From contig OY282447.1 of assembly GCA_958296165.1 (NCBI GenBank), forward strand, positions 1,860,001 to 1,924,000: a stretch of 64,000 bases of DNA. Direction: 5' to 3'. A program made the position numbers and the translations under genes. The stretch's first letter is position 1. Every line of letters starts with the position of its first letter. Of this stretch, positions 62,748 to 64,000 are shown piece by piece. This stretch comes from an uncultured Pseudomonadales bacterium. GTDB taxonomy: Bacteria; Pseudomonadota; Gammaproteobacteria; Pseudomonadales; Azotimanducaceae. The notes under the pieces are model-generated. The model did no database searches. It worked only from the letters and a program-made list of their open reading frames with translations, and was not told the origin of the DNA.

Positions 62748-63979
62748 GCGATGGTCTGTGCGGCTGGCCGACCTGCCACGCCGGAGATCATGTTGCGGGC
62801 TTGTGTGCTCGGCTGCTTGGTGGGTTTGCCGCGCGCGGCGAAATTGAACGGCTCGGTGTCGATGTCTTCGAGCTCGACCTCGCCGGCCAGCACCGCCGCC
62901 TTCCAGGCTTCCTGCTCGGCGTGGCGGCCGTGGAACTCCGGCATCACCTCCTTGGCGAAGAGATCCAAGCTCGAACAGATGTCTGCGTGCGTGTTCTTGC
63001 CCGCTTGGTTGAGCAGAATCACTTGGTCGACATGGGCGCGTTCGAGTTCCAGCAGGCGCTCGCGGATGGTGTCTGGCGAGCCGATCAGCTCGCTGCCGGA
63101 GCGCTTCTGCCCGGCCGGCGTTTGCTTCCACTCCTGATAGCGTTCCCAGAAGTTCATGCTGCCCGGCTCGAACGGGCCTTCCTTGTTGTAGAGCTGCAAG
63201 GCGAATTGGAAGAACGTCCAGCCGTCTGCCTTCGCCCATGCTTCGTCGTCCGTAGGTGCGCACATGAAGCCGGAGACGACCGCAATGTTGGGGTTCGTCT
63301 GGTAGTCCTCGAGTTTCTCCAGATGGCGCGTGAACGTGTTGTAGTAGGCGTGTACCCACGCTTGGGCCGCTTCCAGGCTCACGAACTTGAAGCACAGCGA
63401 ACCCATGCCGCGATGCGCCGCGTATTTGATGGTGTCTAGCTGCGAGCAGGCTACCCATAGCGGCGGATGCGGTTTTTGCAGCGGTTTCGGCACCACCGCT
63501 CGCAGCGGAAACTGAAAGAACTCGCCTTCGTACTGCCAGCCGTGGTTCCAGAACATCGGCAGGGTGCAGCGCACCGCATCCTCCCAGACCGCGCGCTTGT
63601 CGCGAAAGCGCAGGTTGAACGGATGCAGCTCCGTCACCGAAGCGCCTTCGCCTAGGCCCAGCTCCACCCGACCGTCCGAGACCAAGTCCAAGGTGGCGAT
63701 TTTCTCGGCGACGCGGGCCGGATGGTTGGTGGTCATCTGTACGATGCCGTGGCCGAGGCGGATGTTCCTTGTGCGCTGGCTGGCAGCTGCCAGAAAGACC
63801 TCCGGAGCGGACGAGTGCGAGTATTCCTCAAGGAAGTGGTGCTCCACCTCCCAGGCGTAATCGAAACCGAGCTGATCGGCGAGTTCGATCTGCGCCAGCG
63901 AATCCTTGAGCAGCTTGTGCTCGCTCTCCGGCTGCCAATCACGCGGCAGCTGGTGTTCGTAGAAGATGCCGAATTTCAT
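62744..63979 (-). CDS. Luciferase-like flavin-dependent monooxygenase
   Basis: This 411-residue LLM-class flavin-dependent protein has the bacterial-luciferase-like beta-barrel: KFGIFYEHQLPRDW, FDYAWEVEHHFLEEYSHS, NIRLGHGIVQMTTNHPARVAEK and DLVSDGRVELGLGEGASVTELHPF. The flavin (FMN or F420) is not obvious. ATG at 63979. It is convergent with DUF35 by four bases. Such enzymes are common in sterol and xenobiotic catabolic regions, in keeping with its neighbours. Confidence 0.92.
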   Translation of the reverse strand: MKFGIFYEHQLPRDWQPESEHKLLKDSLAQIELADQLGFDYAWEVEHHFLEEYSHSSAPEVFLAAASQRTRNIRLGHGIVQMTTNHPARVAEKIATLDLVSDGRVELGLGEGASVTELHPFNLRFRDKRAVWEDAVRCTLPMFWNHGWQYEGEFFQFPLRAVVPKPLQKPHPPLWVACSQLDTIKYAAHRGMGSLCFKFVSLEAAQAWVHAYYNTFTRHLEKLEDYQTNPNIAVVSGFMCAPTDDEAWAKADGWTFFQFALQLYNKEGPFEPGSMNFWERYQEWKQTPAGQKRSGSELIGSPDTIRERLLELERAHVDQVILLNQAGKNTHADICSSLDLFAKEVMPEFHGRHAEQEAWKAAVLAGEVELEDIDTEPFNFAARGKPTKQPSTQARNMISGVAGRPAAQTIA

Positions 63980-64000
63980 GTCGCCCCTCGGAAGCCGAAG

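Noticed and set aside
1-64000. tRNA, rRNA and CRISPR arrays
   Set aside because: None was seen by eye. No cloverleaf-like or regularly spaced repeat pattern was found, although a computational scan could reveal a tRNA I missed.

Overview
This window is a 64 kb piece of a high-GC gammaproteobacterial chromosome. The best evidence is the run hemW-rdgB-DUF4426-metW-metX-yggT-proC-yggS-(pilT) followed by ruvX-yqgE-tonB-gshB, which is the backbone order seen in Pseudomonas and relatives. Many genes overlap at ATGA or GTGA. The accessory content (lipid and xenobiotic catabolism, a TRAP transporter, insertion sequences and several broken genes) suggests a marine or host-associated lineage under partial genome erosion. 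That lifestyle is an inference. No rRNA, tRNA or CRISPR array was recognised.

Layout. 0-9 kb: end of a Gfo/Idh oxidoreductase, a hot-dog dehydratase, a phytanoyl-CoA dioxygenase, a pair of acyl-CoA dehydrogenases, a methyltransferase, a truncated AAA-ATPase-like gene and an IS5-family element with TTAA target duplications. 9-19 kb: conserved housekeeping block (heme chaperone, ITP hydrolase, methionine and proline synthesis, PLP homeostasis, glutathione) with a broken pilT. 19-22 kb: an IS481 element and a decayed ISKra4 element. 22-28.7 kb: yacG, a fatty-acid desaturase, a dehydratase/amidohydrolase/hydrolase cluster, and a membrane protein with a degenerate staphylococcal-nuclease-like tail. 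28.7-33 kb: a five-gene operon, redoxin-TatT-DctP-DctQ-DctM, in which the redoxin has an in-frame UGA at its active-site cysteine and a SECIS-like hairpin. 33-40.5 kb: three large, tandem, mosaic lipoprotein-like paralogs built from carboxypeptidase-regulatory-like modules. 40.8-42.4 kb: a second decayed ISKra4 element. 42.4-47 kb: homocysteine methyltransferase, a sodium-dependent transporter, smpB, RDD and SpoIIM membrane proteins. 47-51.8 kb: an unusual export locus (GntR, orphan ABC ATPase, DUF2857-like protein, hairpin-less HlyD, C39-peptidase ABC exporter) with several single-base frameshifts. 51.8-56.5 kb: GH51 arabinofuranosidase, ribBX, pdxA, and a DNA methyltransferase bracketed by a duplication of the pdxA 3' end. 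56.9-64 kb: a + strand run of alcohol dehydrogenase, FAH-family, MurA-like, metallo-beta-lactamase-fold, DUF4019, thiolase-like and DUF35 genes, then a luciferase-like oxidoreductase on the - strand.

How the genes work together. The housekeeping block is essentially intact apart from pilT. The acyl-CoA dehydrogenases, MaoC/FAS1-like dehydratases, thiolase-like/DUF35 pair, PhyH, amidohydrolase and luciferase-like oxidoreductase fit degradation of sterols, branched lipids or aromatics. The most notable candidate is the selenocysteine redoxin heading the TRAP operon. Next are the mosaic triplicated lipoproteins, the peptide-export locus and the methyltransferase inserted at pdxA.
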